Both the position numbers and the translations under genes were made by a program. A DNA stretch of 64,000 nt from Falsirhodobacter deserti (lineage in GTDB: Bacteria > Pseudomonadota > Alphaproteobacteria > Rhodobacterales > Rhodobacteraceae): the NCBI RefSeq assembly GCF_004015795.1, contig NZ_ML137218.1:1711811-1775810 (forward strand), written 5' to 3'. Under the pieces are notes generated by a model. That model ran no database searches, had not been told where the DNA came from, and was given only the letters and a program-made list of their open reading frames with translations. How positions within the stretch are numbered: position 1 is the first letter of the stretch; each line of letters opens with the position of its first letter. Positions 9,984 through 19,233 of the stretch are shown here, piece after piece.

Positions 9984-10370
9984 TCATCTGGCAAGAGCTT
10001 GCCGGAGAGGGTCCGGAAGCCGGACCGGACGCGCCCCGTCAAGGCAGGCAAGCGTGACTGTTGCGCGGAAAAGAAGCGTATTTTCAAGCATCACGCGCTG
10101 GTTCAGCACAAGCCGCGCAGGGCCAAGGTTCGCAAGATCCGTTTCCACGTCCAGCCGGTCGCCCAGCTTTGCAGGCCGAAGGAAATCCGCCTCCACCCGC
10201 GTGACGGCGAAGATCTGCCCCGCCTTTCGCATCGCGTTCTGGTCGATGCCAAGAGCTTCGACCCATTCGCTGCGCGCCCGCTCGATGAACTTGAGATAGT
10301 TGGCGTGATAAACGATGCCGCCCAGATCGGTATCCTCGTACCAGACGCGGGTTTGGAAGCGGTGCGTCAC
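9984..10370 (-). CDS. ybgC: YbgC family acyl-CoA thioesterase
   Basis: Hot-dog-fold thioesterase of the tol-pal-associated YbgC family, 128 residues. The active-site region reads YEDTDLGGIVYHANYLKF with the catalytic aspartate, matching 4-hydroxybenzoyl-CoA thioesterase-like enzymes. In family members the substrates are short-chain acyl-CoAs or acyl-ACP linked to phospholipid synthesis. The start overlaps the preceding hypothetical gene by four bases (ATGA), showing co-translation. Confidence 0.93.
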   Translation of the reverse strand: MTHRFQTRVWYEDTDLGGIVYHANYLKFIERARSEWVEALGIDQNAMRKAGQIFAVTRVEADFLRPAKLGDRLDVETDLANLGPARLVLNQRVMLENTLLFRATVTLACLDGARPVRLPDPLRQALAR

Positions 10371-10930
10371 AGGCGGGCCGCAAGGCGCAGGGCGTGGCTT
10401 GCATCCCCTGCCCGTGCGGGCAGAACGGGATCATAGGCCGCGCGCAGGATTGCCGCGATGTCGGGCCGCAGGGCGCCGCCTTCCAGCATCGGCGGATCGC
10501 CCGCCCATGTCAGCATCATCCGGGCCGCCTGATCCAGCACAAGGGGTTCGGCGGGCGCATCGGCCAGCGTTCCGCCCATCCGCAGGAACAAAAGACCCAG
10601 CCGAATCGCGCCCTGCGAATCGAAGCGGAACATCCGCGCCACATCCCCTGACAGGGTGGACGGGTCGGGAACAAGCTGGTCAAGGTTCGGCACCGCCTTC
10701 AACTCCTCCCAGTCGCGGAAAAAGAAGACCATCAGGTTCGCGCCAAGTTCCGGATCATGTTCGGCCATGCGGTGGTTCGCGGCGCAGACGACCGCCTCCA
10801 ACGCGCCCTTCACCAGCGAAAGGGTATCATCCTGCACCCCGAACACGATGGGCACGATCGGCCGCCCCCAGCGGGCGCAGCGAAAACCGTCGGAATGGGT
10901 GAAAAGCGGGGCGATCTGGTCAGGCGTCAT
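10367..10930 (-). CDS. Conserved hypothetical protein between ruvB and ybgC
   Basis: I do not recognise a named domain in this 187-residue protein. It is soluble with no signal peptide. Its features are a central aromatic patch (MVFFFRDW), an acidic/polar N terminus and a C-terminal segment rich in Ala/Leu/Arg. It sits 28 bp after ruvB and overlaps ybgC by four bases, so it is expressed with the ruv-tol block. The context does not fix a function. Confidence 0.7.
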   Translation of the reverse strand: MTPDQIAPLFTHSDGFRCARWGRPIVPIVFGVQDDTLSLVKGALEAVVCAANHRMAEHDPELGANLMVFFFRDWEELKAVPNLDQLVPDPSTLSGDVARMFRFDSQGAIRLGLLFLRMGGTLADAPAEPLVLDQAARMMLTWAGDPPMLEGGALRPDIAAILRAAYDPVLPARAGDASHALRLAARL

Positions 10931-10958
10931 GGCAGAGGGAATAGCGGTTGCGGATCAG

Positions 10959-11978
10959 TCAGGCAAACAGATCAGGCTGGGTGCGCGGCGGGGCGATGCC
11001 GATATGCTGCCATGCCTTCTGCGCCAGCATCCGCCCGCGCGGCGTGCGCTGGATCAGCCCCTGTTGCAGCAGGTATGGCTCGATCACCTCCTCCACCGCG
11101 TCGCGGGATTCGGACAGCGCGGCGGCGATGGTTTCGATCCCGACCGGCCCGCCGCCATAGTTTTCGGCCAGCAGCAGGATGTAACGGCGATCGGCTCCAT
11201 CAAGGCCCAGATCATCCACGCCAAGGCGCGACAGGGCGGAATCGGCAATTTCGCGCGTCAGGCGGCCATTGCCCTCCACCAGCGCGAAATCGACGACGCG
11301 GCGCAGCAGGCGGCCCGCGATGCGCGGCGTGCCACGGGCGCGGCGGGCGATTTCACGCGTGCCTTCGGGATCGCTGTCCACCCCCAGCAGGCGCGAGCCG
11401 CGGGTCACGATCAGGTCCAGCTCGTCGATGTTATAGAATTGCAGGCGGGTCGGGATGCCGAAACGGTCGCGCAGCGGCGTCGTCAGCAAACCAAGCCGCG
11501 TCGTTGCCCCCACCAGCGTGAAGGGCTGCAGATCGATCCGCACCGTGCGTGCGGCGGGCCCCTCCCCGATCACCAGATCCAGCGCGAAATCCTCCATCGC
11601 GGGGTAAAGCACCTCCTCCACCACGGGGGAAAGGCGGTGGATCTCGTCGATGAACAGAACGTCGCGCGGTTCAAGGTTGGTCAGGATGGCCGCCAGATCA
11701 CCCGGCTTCGCCAGCACCGGACCCGAGGTCATGCGGAAGCCGACGCCAAGCTCCCTCGCCATGATCTGCGCGAGGGTGGTCTTGCCAAGGCCGGGCGGGC
11801 CGTGAAACAGCGTGTGGTCCATCGCCTCGCCCCGCATCCGCGCGGATTCGATGAAAACGCGAAGATTGGCGCGCGCCTCGGCCTGACCGATGAATTCATC
11901 AAGGCCCTGCGGGCGCAGGGCACGATCGGCATCTTCGGGCAAACGTTCGGGGCGGAGGGTGGGGTCAGGCTGGTCCAT
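10959..11978 (-). CDS. ruvB: RuvB Holliday junction branch migration helicase
   Basis: AAA+ motor that drives Holliday junction branch migration with RuvA. The 339-residue protein has Walker A ([11 protein letters not shown]), Walker B (FIDEIHR), sensor I (GATTR) and the arginine finger region (LRDRFG), with a C-terminal winged helix ([18 protein letters not shown]). Unusually for a ruvAB pair, an htpX-type protease gene lies between ruvA and ruvB on the same strand. Confidence 0.97.
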   Translation of the reverse strand: MDQPDPTLRPERLPEDADRALRPQGLDEFIGQAEARANLRVFIESARMRGEAMDHTLFHGPPGLGKTTLAQIMARELGVGFRMTSGPVLAKPGDLAAILTNLEPRDVLFIDEIHRLSPVVEEVLYPAMEDFALDLVIGEGPAARTVRIDLQPFTLVGATTRLGLLTTPLRDRFGIPTRLQFYNIDELDLIVTRGSRLLGVDSDPEGTREIARRARGTPRIAGRLLRRVVDFALVEGNGRLTREIADSALSRLGVDDLGLDGADRRYILLLAENYGGGPVGIETIAAALSESRDAVEEVIEPYLLQQGLIQRTPRGRMLAQKAWQHIGIAPPRTQPDLFA

Positions 11979-12020
11979 CAGGGAACAATCGCGGAACGCG
12001 CGGCCACCCGCAAGCCCCGA

Positions 12021-12917
12021 TCAGCCCCACGGACCAGTGCGGGGTCGCGCCGGCACAGGGCGCGGCGCGGCAGCGGGCGCCGGCATTCCGCCTGCCATCT
12101 CGCGCAGGGCGGCGATGCGGTTGGCGGTGTTGGGATGGGTTGAAAACAGCTTGTCGTGCTTGAACGCATGAAGCGGGTTGATGATGAACATATGCGCCGT
12201 GGCCGGATTGCGTTCGGCGGCAGGATTGTCGATCCGCTGGGCGAATGCCTCGATCTTCTGAAGCGCGCCGGCCAGCCAAAGCGGGTTGCGGCAGATCTCG
12301 GCACCCATGCGGTCCGCCTCGTATTCACGGCTGCGGGAAATCGCCATCTGCACCAGCGCCGCCGCAAGGGGCGCAAGGATCATCAACGCCAGCGTGCCGA
12401 TGAACCCGCCCGGCCGGTCGCGATTGCCAAAGAACATCGCGAAGTTCGCCAGCATCGAAATGGCACCTGCGAAGGTGGCCGTGATGGTCATGATCAGCGT
12501 GTCGCGATTCTTCACATGCGCCAGTTCATGCGCCATCACCCCGGCCAGTTCCTCGCGCGTCAGCCGCTGCAACAGGCCGGTGGTGGCGGCAACGGCCGCA
12601 TTTTCAGGATTCCGCCCCGTCGCGAAGGCGTTGGGCTGGTCCGTTTCGATGATGAAAACGCGCGGCATGGGCAGTTCGGCATTGCGCGCCAGCTGGGCCA
12701 CCATGCGGTAATATTCGGGGGCCGACCGCTCATCCACCTCGCGGGCGTTGTGTAGGCGCAGCACGGCCTTGTCCGAGTTCCAGTAGCTGAACGCGTTCAT
12801 GCCGACGGCGATCACCAGCGCGATCATCATGCCGCCGCGCCCGCCGATCAGCGCACCAACGCCAAGAAACAGGGCCGTCATCGCGGCCATCAGGATCGCG
12901 GTTTTCGCAAAACCCAT
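12021..12917 (-). CDS. htpX: HtpX-like membrane zinc metalloprotease (M48)
   Basis: Inner-membrane protease of the M48B family, 298 residues from the ATG at 12917, which has GGAGG six bases upstream; an ATG at 12935 is less likely. Two N-terminal hydrophobic segments precede the zinc motif HELAH (H130, E131, H134), and the third ligand lies in [13 protein letters not shown] Pro/Arg-rich tail ends the protein. In other bacteria HtpX degrades abnormal membrane proteins together with FtsH, and ftsH is in the same block. Its position between ruvA and ruvB is noteworthy. Confidence 0.94.
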   Translation of the reverse strand: MGFAKTAILMAAMTALFLGVGALIGGRGGMMIALVIAVGMNAFSYWNSDKAVLRLHNAREVDERSAPEYYRMVAQLARNAELPMPRVFIIETDQPNAFATGRNPENAAVAATTGLLQRLTREELAGVMAHELAHVKNRDTLIMTITATFAGAISMLANFAMFFGNRDRPGGFIGTLALMILAPLAAALVQMAISRSREYEADRMGAEICRNPLWLAGALQKIEAFAQRIDNPAAERNPATAHMFIINPLHAFKHDKLFSTHPNTANRIAALREMAGGMPAPAAAPRPVPARPRTGPWG

Positions 12918-12950
12918 GGGAACCTCCATCTTCATGGCGGATATGGGGGA

Positions 12951-13616
12951 TCAATCCTTGGGGGCAAGCCGCCGAAGCGACATGCGGATCAGTGTGGCCG
13001 TGTCGGCCTCCGGCATCTCGGCCACGGTCTCGGCCACGGCAGCTGCCGCATCCGCAGGGCCATAGCCCAGATTGGCCAGTGCCGAAAGCGCATCCGCCGT
13101 GTTCGCCGCGCGCGTGGGCGGCTTGGGCGGGCTGCGACGCTTGGGCGCAGTGGCGGGTGCGGGATCATCCTCCAGCACCGGAGGTTCGTTTTCAACGCCG
13201 CCCATCGCCATGACGGTGGGCGCCTTGGCCTTCAGCTCCAGCACCACGCGCTGCGCGATCTTCGGACCGACGCCCGGCGCCGCCTGAACCGATCGCGCAT
13301 CGCCCAGGGCAATCGCCCGCGACACGCCTTCCGCGCCCAGAACCCCGAGAATCGCCATGGAGGCGCGGGCCCCGACCCCCTGCACCGTCATCAGCAAACG
13401 GTGCCATTCCTTTTCCAGCAGCGTCGGAAAGCCATAAAGCTGCAGCAGATCCTCGCGCACCAGAAGATCGGTATAAAGGGCCACCGCCTCACCTGGCCCC
13501 GGCATCGACGCCAGCGTCCTGTCCGAGACGTAAACGATATAGCCGACGCCACGCACGTCGATCAGCACATGATCCGTGCCGCGGTAATCCAGCCGCCCTG
13601 CGATACGCCCGATCAT
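12951..13616 (-). CDS. ruvA: RuvA Holliday junction DNA-binding subunit
   Basis: 221-residue tetramer-forming protein that binds the four-way junction. It starts with the OB-fold domain ([13 protein letters not shown]), has helix-hairpin-helix motifs ([14 protein letters not shown] and [17 protein letters not shown]), a long Pro/Arg linker, and a C-terminal RuvB-binding domain ([10 protein letters not shown]). It overlaps ruvC by four bases (ATGA). Confidence 0.96.
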   Translation of the reverse strand: MIGRIAGRLDYRGTDHVLIDVRGVGYIVYVSDRTLASMPGPGEAVALYTDLLVREDLLQLYGFPTLLEKEWHRLLMTVQGVGARASMAILGVLGAEGVSRAIALGDARSVQAAPGVGPKIAQRVVLELKAKAPTVMAMGGVENEPPVLEDDPAPATAPKRRSPPKPPTRAANTADALSALANLGYGPADAAAAVAETVAEMPEADTATLIRMSLRRLAPKD

Positions 13617-14119
13617 GCCGAAGCCTTTGCCAGCGCCGCCTGAAGCCGGCCCGCGCTTTGCACATGGTGCGAATGGCAGATCGCAACGGCCAGCGCATCG
13701 GCGGCATCGGGCCCCGCGATCACCACGCCGGGCAGATGCAGGCGCACCATATGGTCGACCTGCTGCTTGGCCGCGTGCCCCACGCCCACCACGGTCTTCT
13801 TCACGGCGTTGGGGGCATATTCGCCCACCTCCAGCCCAGCCTGCGCGGGAACCAGCAGCGCGATCCCCCGCGCCTGCCCCAGCTTCAGCGTGCCGGCGGC
13901 GTCCTTATTGACAAAGGTGTGTTCCACCGCGGCCGTTTCGGGCGCATAGCGGGCAACCACTTCGGTCAACTGCGCGTGGAGGGAGCAAAGCCGCCGCGCC
14001 AGATCATCCCCCACCGAATGACAGATGCCATTAGCGACATGCGTCACGCGCACCCCCGTCACATCGATGATGCCCCAGCCCATGTTTCGCAGACCGGGGT
14101 CGATTCCCAACACGCGCAT
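13613..14119 (-). CDS. ruvC: RuvC crossover junction endodeoxyribonuclease
   Basis: Holliday junction resolvase, 168 residues. The acidic residues are in [16 protein letters not shown] (Asp), AAVEHTFVN (Glu) and the C-terminal [14 protein letters not shown] (Asp pair). The frame stays open to 14164, but the ATG at 14119 has GGAGGG five or six bases upstream and gives the canonical N terminus. It heads the minus-strand ruv-tol block. Confidence 0.96.
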   Translation of the reverse strand: MRVLGIDPGLRNMGWGIIDVTGVRVTHVANGICHSVGDDLARRLCSLHAQLTEVVARYAPETAAVEHTFVNKDAAGTLKLGQARGIALLVPAQAGLEVGEYAPNAVKKTVVGVGHAAKQQVDHMVRLHLPGVVIAGPDAADALAVAICHSHHVQSAGRLQAALAKASA

Positions 14120-14322
14120 CCTGTCCCTCCGGTTTTCCAAGGCGATAGCACGAAGCGCGAACATCTGTCACTTGCCAAATGAAGATTTTGCGAACGAAGC
14201 CATGCGAATCCCGCATCTCGGCAATGCGAACTGGTGCGTTGTCGTTCACACCCTGCCCGCTTATTTCACCGTCATGCAGCAAGGGTGCTGCATAATTCAT
14301 CCGTTTGAAAAGGACTGCCACA

Positions 14323-14508
14323 ATGGCCGCTATCGAGACGTCCACCCATGCGCCGGTCGGCACACTCTCGACCTCGCGCTTCGCTTCCTTCTTCCAAGCC
14401 GTTCGCGACTGGAACGACGCACGCGTTACCCGCAATGCGCTGAACAAGCTGTCGGACCGCGAACTGAACGACATCGGCCTGACCCGCGCCGACATCGCCA
14501 AGTTCTGA
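14323..14508 (+). CDS. DUF1127 domain-containing small protein
   Basis: 61-residue protein with the C-terminal DUF1127 (YjiS-like) motif LNKLSDRELNDIGLTRADI. The ATG at 14323 has AAAAGGA eight bases upstream; an in-frame TTG at 14305 would add six residues. Small DUF1127 proteins in alphaproteobacteria have been linked to RNA turnover, phosphate and stress responses, including sRNA regulation in Rhodobacter; which role applies here is unknown. It is divergent from ruvC and followed by a terminator-like hairpin. Confidence 0.88.
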   Translation: MAAIETSTHAPVGTLSTSRFASFFQAVRDWNDARVTRNALNKLSDRELNDIGLTRADIAKF

Positions 14509-14532
14509 TCCACGCATCAGTGACGAAAAGAC

Positions 14533-14566
14533 AGGCCGCACGGGGAAACCCGCCGCGGCCTTTGTC
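14533..14566 (+). terminator. Terminator between DUF1127 gene and prmA
   Basis: Inverted repeat AGGCCGC (14533-14539) and GCGGCCT (14555-14561), with the loop also partly self-complementary, followed by TTGTCTT. It lies between the convergent DUF1127 and prmA genes and probably serves the plus strand. Confidence 0.6.
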
Positions 14567-15442
14567 TTATCCAGCCTTCCGCATCGTGAGGGCGGACCAT
14601 TCGCCCAGATCCTCGCGGTGAACCAGCCCGAACCCCTGAGCTTCATAGGCGGCAAGGATCGCTTCCGCCTGCACCACCAGAAGCCCCGACAGGATGATGA
14701 TCCCGCCCGGTGCGGCATTGGCGGCCATGTCCGGCGCAAGTTCCACCAGCGGGCCTTTCAGGATGTTGGCGAAGATCAGATCGAACGGGGCCGCGGCCTG
14801 AAGGTCGGGATGGGCGAAGCCCGCCGCTTCCATGCAGGCGATACGGCCTTTCAGATCGTTGATCTCGACATTGGCGCGGGCAACATCCACGGCCACCTCG
14901 TCGATGTCCGAGGCAAGAACCAGCGCGTCCGGAAGCTCTTTCGCGGCCGCCATCGCCAGAACTGCCGTGCCGCACCCGATATCGGCCACCTTGGCAAAGG
15001 TCGCACCTTCGTTCAGCAGACGGTCCAGCGCCTTGAGGCAGCCCAGCGTCGTGCCGTGATGGCCGGTGCCGAAGGCCACCGTCGCCTCGATCTGAAGCGG
15101 CACGCGGCCTGCGGGCACCTTGCCTGCATCATGAGAGCCATAGACGAAGAACCGTCCGGCATCCACGGGCGCAAGTTCGCGCCGCACATGGGCAACCCAG
15201 TCCACTTCGGGCACTTCGGATACCGCGAAAGGCGCGGCCCCGAACGCGGTGCGCAGCAGTTCCAGCGTCACCTCGTCCGGACGGTCAAGAAAATAGGCGC
15301 CCACTTCCCAAAGGCCCGAACCGTCCTCGATCTCGAACACGCCGACGCCGGAAGGCTCCGGCTCCATCCGCTCCAGCGCCTCGGCCAGGGCCTCGGCGGT
15401 CTCCTCTCCGGGCAGGGTGGTGAGTGCGGTATAGGTCGGCAT
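14567..15442 (-). CDS. prmA: PrmA ribosomal protein L11 methyltransferase-like
   Basis: SAM-dependent methyltransferase of 291 residues. Motif I reads VADIGCGTAVLAMAAAK, then the acidic SAM-ribose loop ASDIDEVAV and the PrmA-type DLIFANILKGPL motif. The N-terminal half matches the L11-recognition domain in length but is divergent. Its start is about 100 bp from the preceding aldolase gene, with a long hairpin in the gap. Confidence 0.92.
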   Translation of the reverse strand: MPTYTALTTLPGEETAEALAEALERMEPEPSGVGVFEIEDGSGLWEVGAYFLDRPDEVTLELLRTAFGAAPFAVSEVPEVDWVAHVRRELAPVDAGRFFVYGSHDAGKVPAGRVPLQIEATVAFGTGHHGTTLGCLKALDRLLNEGATFAKVADIGCGTAVLAMAAAKELPDALVLASDIDEVAVDVARANVEINDLKGRIACMEAAGFAHPDLQAAAPFDLIFANILKGPLVELAPDMAANAAPGGIIILSGLLVVQAEAILAAYEAQGFGLVHREDLGEWSALTMRKAG

Positions 15443-15489
15443 GATGTCTCCAATGTCGTCGGCGTTTCCGCCTGCCGCCGCTTGGCGGC

Positions 15490-15537
15490 CCGCCCGGCCC
15501 GGCGCCTCCTCTTCACGGGGAGGTCCGGGCCGGGCGG
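15490..15537 (-). terminator. Long GC hairpin between the aldolase gene and prmA
   Basis: Arms 15490-15502 (CCGCCCGGCCCGG) and 15525-15537 are perfectly complementary over 13 bp, and an inner CCTCC/GGAGG pair extends the stem. It starts just past the aldolase stop codon on the minus strand. No U-run follows, so it may be a partial terminator, an mRNA 3'-end stabiliser or a processing site rather than a full stop. Confidence 0.55.
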
Positions 15538-15544
15538 AGTCTGC

Positions 15545-16198
15545 TTACACGATCTTCTGGCCCGTCTTGGCCCAGTCGGCCATGAATTGCTCCAGCCCCT
15601 TGTCGGTCAGCGGGTGGCTGGCCAGCCCCTTGATGACGGCGGGCGGCGCGGTGATCACATCGGCACCGATCAGTGCGCATTGCGACACGTGGTTCGCGTT
15701 GCGGACCGAGGCGGCAAGGATCTGCGTGCGGAAGTCGAAGTTGTCGAAGATCGTACGGATGTCCTGGATCAGCTCCAGCCCGTCAAGGTTCATGTCGTCC
15801 AGACGGCCGATGAAGGGGCTGATGAACGTCGCGCCCGCCTTGGCGGCCAGCAGTGCCTGATTGGCGCTGAAGCACAGCGTCACGTTGACCATGAAGCCGT
15901 CATCGGTCAGCACCTTGCAGGTTTTCAGACCGTCATGCGTCAGCGGCACCTTCACGGCGATGTTCGGCGCGATCTCGGCCAGCTTGCGGCCTTCGGCGAT
16001 CATGTCATCGGCGTTCAGCGCGACGACTTCGGCCGAAACCGGACCGGACACGATCGAGCAGATTTCTTTCGTGACCTCAAGAATATCGCGGCCCGATTTC
16101 AGGATCAGCGACGGGTTGGTGGTCACGCCGTCAACCAGGTTCAGGTCGTTCAGCTCGCTGATGGCCGCCACGTCGGCGGTGTCGACGAAGAATTTCAT
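15545..16198 (-). CDS. fsa: Fructose-6-phosphate aldolase / transaldolase-like protein
   Basis: Small class I aldolase of 217 residues, the length of the TalC/FSA subfamily. Signatures are [18 protein letters not shown] and the Schiff-base lysine K83 in NIAVKVPLT, with SPFIGRLDD downstream. Members act either as transaldolases in the pentose phosphate pathway or as F6P aldolases, and sequence alone does not separate the two reliably. In Rhodobacteraceae it often serves as the transaldolase. It is divergent from priA. Confidence 0.92.
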   Translation of the reverse strand: MKFFVDTADVAAISELNDLNLVDGVTTNPSLILKSGRDILEVTKEICSIVSGPVSAEVVALNADDMIAEGRKLAEIAPNIAVKVPLTHDGLKTCKVLTDDGFMVNVTLCFSANQALLAAKAGATFISPFIGRLDDMNLDGLELIQDIRTIFDNFDFRTQILAASVRNANHVSQCALIGADVITAPPAVIKGLASHPLTDKGLEQFMADWAKTGQKIV

Positions 16199-16263
16199 GA
16201 TGTCCTCCGGATATCTGCGGGGTTCCCCCCGGGCTTGCCCCCGTGATAGCGCAAGCGAAGGCC

Positions 16264-18471
16264 ATGGGAAAGGGAAAGCGGTTGTCCGAACGGTTCAAGG
16301 AAGGCGATCTTGTCGGCGTCCTGACGACCGAGCCGCTGGGCCGCCCGCTGGATTACAAGGCGCCCGAGGGCGGCTGCACCGCCGGCGATCTGGTGGAGGT
16401 TCCGCTGGGCCCGCGCCGCGTGCTGGGTTGTGTCTGGGGGCGCGGTCAGGGCGGTTTCGATCCGGCCCGCATCAGGCCGGTCACCCGCATTCTGGACGCG
16501 ACGCCCCTGCGGGACGAGATGCGCGTTTTCCTGCAACGCGCCGCCGATTACACCCTGACCCCCCTGCCGCAGATGCTGCGCCTTGCCACGCGCGCGCCCG
16601 ATCTTGGCGCCGGCCCCGCAACCCGCCGCGTTCTGCGCGCAACAGGGCGCGAGCCTGCGCGCGAAACCGATGCCCGCCTGCGGGTGATGGACACGCTGGA
16701 TACCTTCGGCGGCGCATGGGTCACCGCAAGCGAACTTGCGGCCGAGGCGGGCGTGTCCACCGCTGTGATCAAGGGCCTCGTCAAGGCGGGCGTTCTGGCC
16801 GAAGAGGATGCGCCGCGCGATCTGCCCTATCCCCGTCTGAACCCCGACCTGCCATCCAAGGATCTGTCGGACACCCAGGCAACGGCCGCCGCCGCCTTGG
16901 CCGCATCCGTGGCGACGGGCGATTATGGCACCACCCTGCTGAAGGGCGTCACCGGATCCGGCAAGACCGAAGTTTACCTTGAGGCCGTTGCAGAATGCCT
17001 GCGGCAGGGCCGCCAGGCGCTGGTCCTGCTGCCCGAAATCGCCCTGACCGCCGGTTTTCTGGATCGGGTCGAACAGCGGTTCGGCGCCAAGCCCGCCGAA
17101 TGGCATTCGGGCGTCACCTCCACCGAGCGTCGGCGGTTGTGGCGCATGATCTCCGAAGGGGAGGCGCAGCTGGTCGTGGGCGCCCGATCGGCCCTGTTCC
17201 TGCCCTTCCGCGAACTCGGGCTGATTGTCGTGGATGAAGAACACGACACCTCCTACAAGCAGGAAGAGGGCGTGCTTTACAACGCCCGCGACATGGCCGT
17301 GCTGCGCGCCTCCATCTGCGGGGCGCAGGTGGTGCTGGCCTCGGCAACGCCGTCACTGGAAACATGGGTGAATGCCGATACGGGCAAATACCGCCGGCTG
17401 GATCTGACTGCCCGCTTCGGGGCGGCCGAGCTGCCGGACATGCGGGCCATCGACATGCGGGCCGAACGCCTGCCCCCGAACCGCTGGGTGTCGGAAACAC
17501 TGGCAAAGCAGGTGGAGCGGCGCATCGCTGCAGGCGAACAATCGCTGCTGTTCCTGAACCGGCGCGGCTATGCGCCCGTCACCATCTGCCGCGCCTGCGG
17601 GCATCAGGTGGGCTGCACCGAATGCGACGCGCGGATGGTCGAACACCGGTTCCTGAAGCGCCTTGTCTGCCACCAATGCGGCGCGACCCGCCCCGTGCCC
17701 GAAGCCTGCCCCGCCTGTTCGGTGGAAGGAAAGATGGCCGCCGTCGGCCCGGGGGTGGAGCGGATGGCCGAGGAAGTGGCCGAGCGTTTTCCCGATGCCC
17801 GCGTTTCTGTCCTGTCATCGGACCTGTTCGGTACAGCGCGGGCACTGAAGGAATCCATCCAGACCATCGCCGAGGGCGGCGCGGACATCATCATCGGCAC
17901 GCAGATCGTGGCCAAGGGCCACAACTTTCCCCTTCTGACGCTGGTGGGAGTGATCGACGCCGATCTTGGCCTTCAGGGATCGGACCTGCGCGCGGCGGAA
18001 CGCACTTTCCAGCTGATGCGCCAGGTGGCCGGCCGCGCGGGGCGGGCGGAAAAGGCAGGCGTGGCCCTGCTGCAAACCCACCAGCCCGAACATCCCGTGA
18101 TCCGCGCCATCCTGACCGGCAACGAGGAAGATTTCTGGCGCGCCGAGGCCGCAGAGCGCCGAATGGCCGGCGCGCCCCCCTTCGGCCGGATGGCCGGCAT
18201 CATCCTGTCGCATCCCGACGTGGCCACCGTTTTCGATTTCGCGGGGGAACTGGTGCGCCGCGACGGGCCGCTGCGGGCCATCGGCGCGCAGATCTTCGGC
18301 CCTGCCCCCGCCCCCATCGCCCGCGTGCGTGGACGCCACCGTGTCCGCATCCTGATAAAGGCCGACCGCAGCGCCCCCTTGCAAGCGGCACTTGCCGAAT
18401 GGGCCGCGCAACTGAAGCCGCCTGCCAACCTGCGCCTTGCCATCGATATTGATCCCCAAAGCTTCCTCTGA
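16264..18471 (+). CDS. priA: PriA primosomal replication restart helicase
   Basis: 3'-5' DNA helicase that restarts stalled forks. Signatures are the N-terminal DNA-binding domain ([15 protein letters not shown]), Walker A ([11 protein letters not shown]), the DEEH box ([12 protein letters not shown]), zinc-binding cysteine pairs (CRACG, CTEC, CHQCG, CPAC) and late helicase motifs ([12 protein letters not shown] and [11 protein letters not shown]). Length is about 735 residues. The frame opens at a GTG at 16243; ATG 16264 is used here but the start is uncertain. Confidence 0.96.
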   Translation: MGKGKRLSERFKEGDLVGVLTTEPLGRPLDYKAPEGGCTAGDLVEVPLGPRRVLGCVWGRGQGGFDPARIRPVTRILDATPLRDEMRVFLQRAADYTLTPLPQMLRLATRAPDLGAGPATRRVLRATGREPARETDARLRVMDTLDTFGGAWVTASELAAEAGVSTAVIKGLVKAGVLAEEDAPRDLPYPRLNPDLPSKDLSDTQATAAAALAASVATGDYGTTLLKGVTGSGKTEVYLEAVAECLRQGRQALVLLPEIALTAGFLDRVEQRFGAKPAEWHSGVTSTERRRLWRMISEGEAQLVVGARSALFLPFRELGLIVVDEEHDTSYKQEEGVLYNARDMAVLRASICGAQVVLASATPSLETWVNADTGKYRRLDLTARFGAAELPDMRAIDMRAERLPPNRWVSETLAKQVERRIAAGEQSLLFLNRRGYAPVTICRACGHQVGCTECDARMVEHRFLKRLVCHQCGATRPVPEACPACSVEGKMAAVGPGVERMAEEVAERFPDARVSVLSSDLFGTARALKESIQTIAEGGADIIIGTQIVAKGHNFPLLTLVGVIDADLGLQGSDLRAAERTFQLMRQVAGRAGRAEKAGVALLQTHQPEHPVIRAILTGNEEDFWRAEAAERRMAGAPPFGRMAGIILSHPDVATVFDFAGELVRRDGPLRAIGAQIFGPAPAPIARVRGRHRVRILIKADRSAPLQAALAEWAAQLKPPANLRLAIDIDPQSFL

Positions 18472-18517
18472 CGGCGGGCGATGCCTATATACCGGCCAAC
18501 TACGGAGGGTTTATTCC

Positions 18518-19150
18518 ATGTTCTTCACCAAACCGACCGCGATGGTTCGCGCCGAAGATGCGCTTCCCGGCCGCCCCGAGCCCCTGCCCACCGCCGAAAC
18601 CCACTTCCTGTCCGGCATCCCGCTGAAATCCCCCGTACCTGCGGGGATGGAGGAGGCGATGTTCGGCATGGGCTGCTTCTGGGGCGTGGAGCGGCGTTTC
18701 TGGAAGGTGCCGGGCGTGTGGCTGACAATGGCCGGTTATGCCGGCGGCTTCACGCCCAACCCCACCTACAAGGAAACCTGCACCCAGATGACCGGCCACA
18801 ACGAGGTGGTGCGCGTGATCTTCGATCCGAAGGTGGTGACCTATGCCGATCTGCTGAAGGTGTTCTGGGAAAACCATGACCCGACGCAGGGCATGCGGCA
18901 GGGCAACGATGTCGGCTCCACCTATCGTTCGGGTATCTATTACTACACCCCCGAACAGAAGGCACAGGCCGAGGCGACGAAAGCCGAATTCGAGGCGAAC
19001 CTGAAGGCCGCAGGTTACGGCGCCGTGACGACAGAAATCGTGCCGGTGCCGGAATTCTATTACGCCGAGGATTACCACCAGCAATATCTGGCTAAGAACC
19101 CCGACGGGTATTGCGGCCTGCGCGGCACGGGCGTGACCTGCGCGATCTGA
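18518..19150 (+). CDS. msrA: MsrA peptide methionine sulfoxide reductase
   Basis: Reduces methionine-S-sulfoxide in proteins. The catalytic motif MGCFWG places the active cysteine at residue 53, and the family blocks YAGG, GHNEVV and HDPTQ are present. The second cysteine pair near the C terminus ([11 protein letters not shown]) provides the resolving residues. The ATG at 18518 has GGAGG upstream and gives 210 residues; the frame is open further into priA but without a usable start. A strong terminator follows. Confidence 0.95.
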   Translation: MFFTKPTAMVRAEDALPGRPEPLPTAETHFLSGIPLKSPVPAGMEEAMFGMGCFWGVERRFWKVPGVWLTMAGYAGGFTPNPTYKETCTQMTGHNEVVRVIFDPKVVTYADLLKVFWENHDPTQGMRQGNDVGSTYRSGIYYYTPEQKAQAEATKAEFEANLKAAGYGAVTTEIVPVPEFYYAEDYHQQYLAKNPDGYCGLRGTGVTCAI

Positions 19151-19153
19151 CGG

Positions 19154-19180
19154 AAAAGGGGCCACGCGGCCCCTTTTTTC
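19154..19180 (+). terminator. Rho-independent terminator after msrA
   Basis: Perfect 10-bp inverted repeat AAAAGGGGCC / GGCCCCTTTT with a four-base loop (19164-19167), followed by a T-run. It begins 4 bases after the msrA stop codon. Confidence 0.9.
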
Positions 19181-19233
19181 TTTCCTTTGCGTGAAAGCCC
19201 CGTAACAAAAGCGTCAACTTGCGGGAGGGGCAT

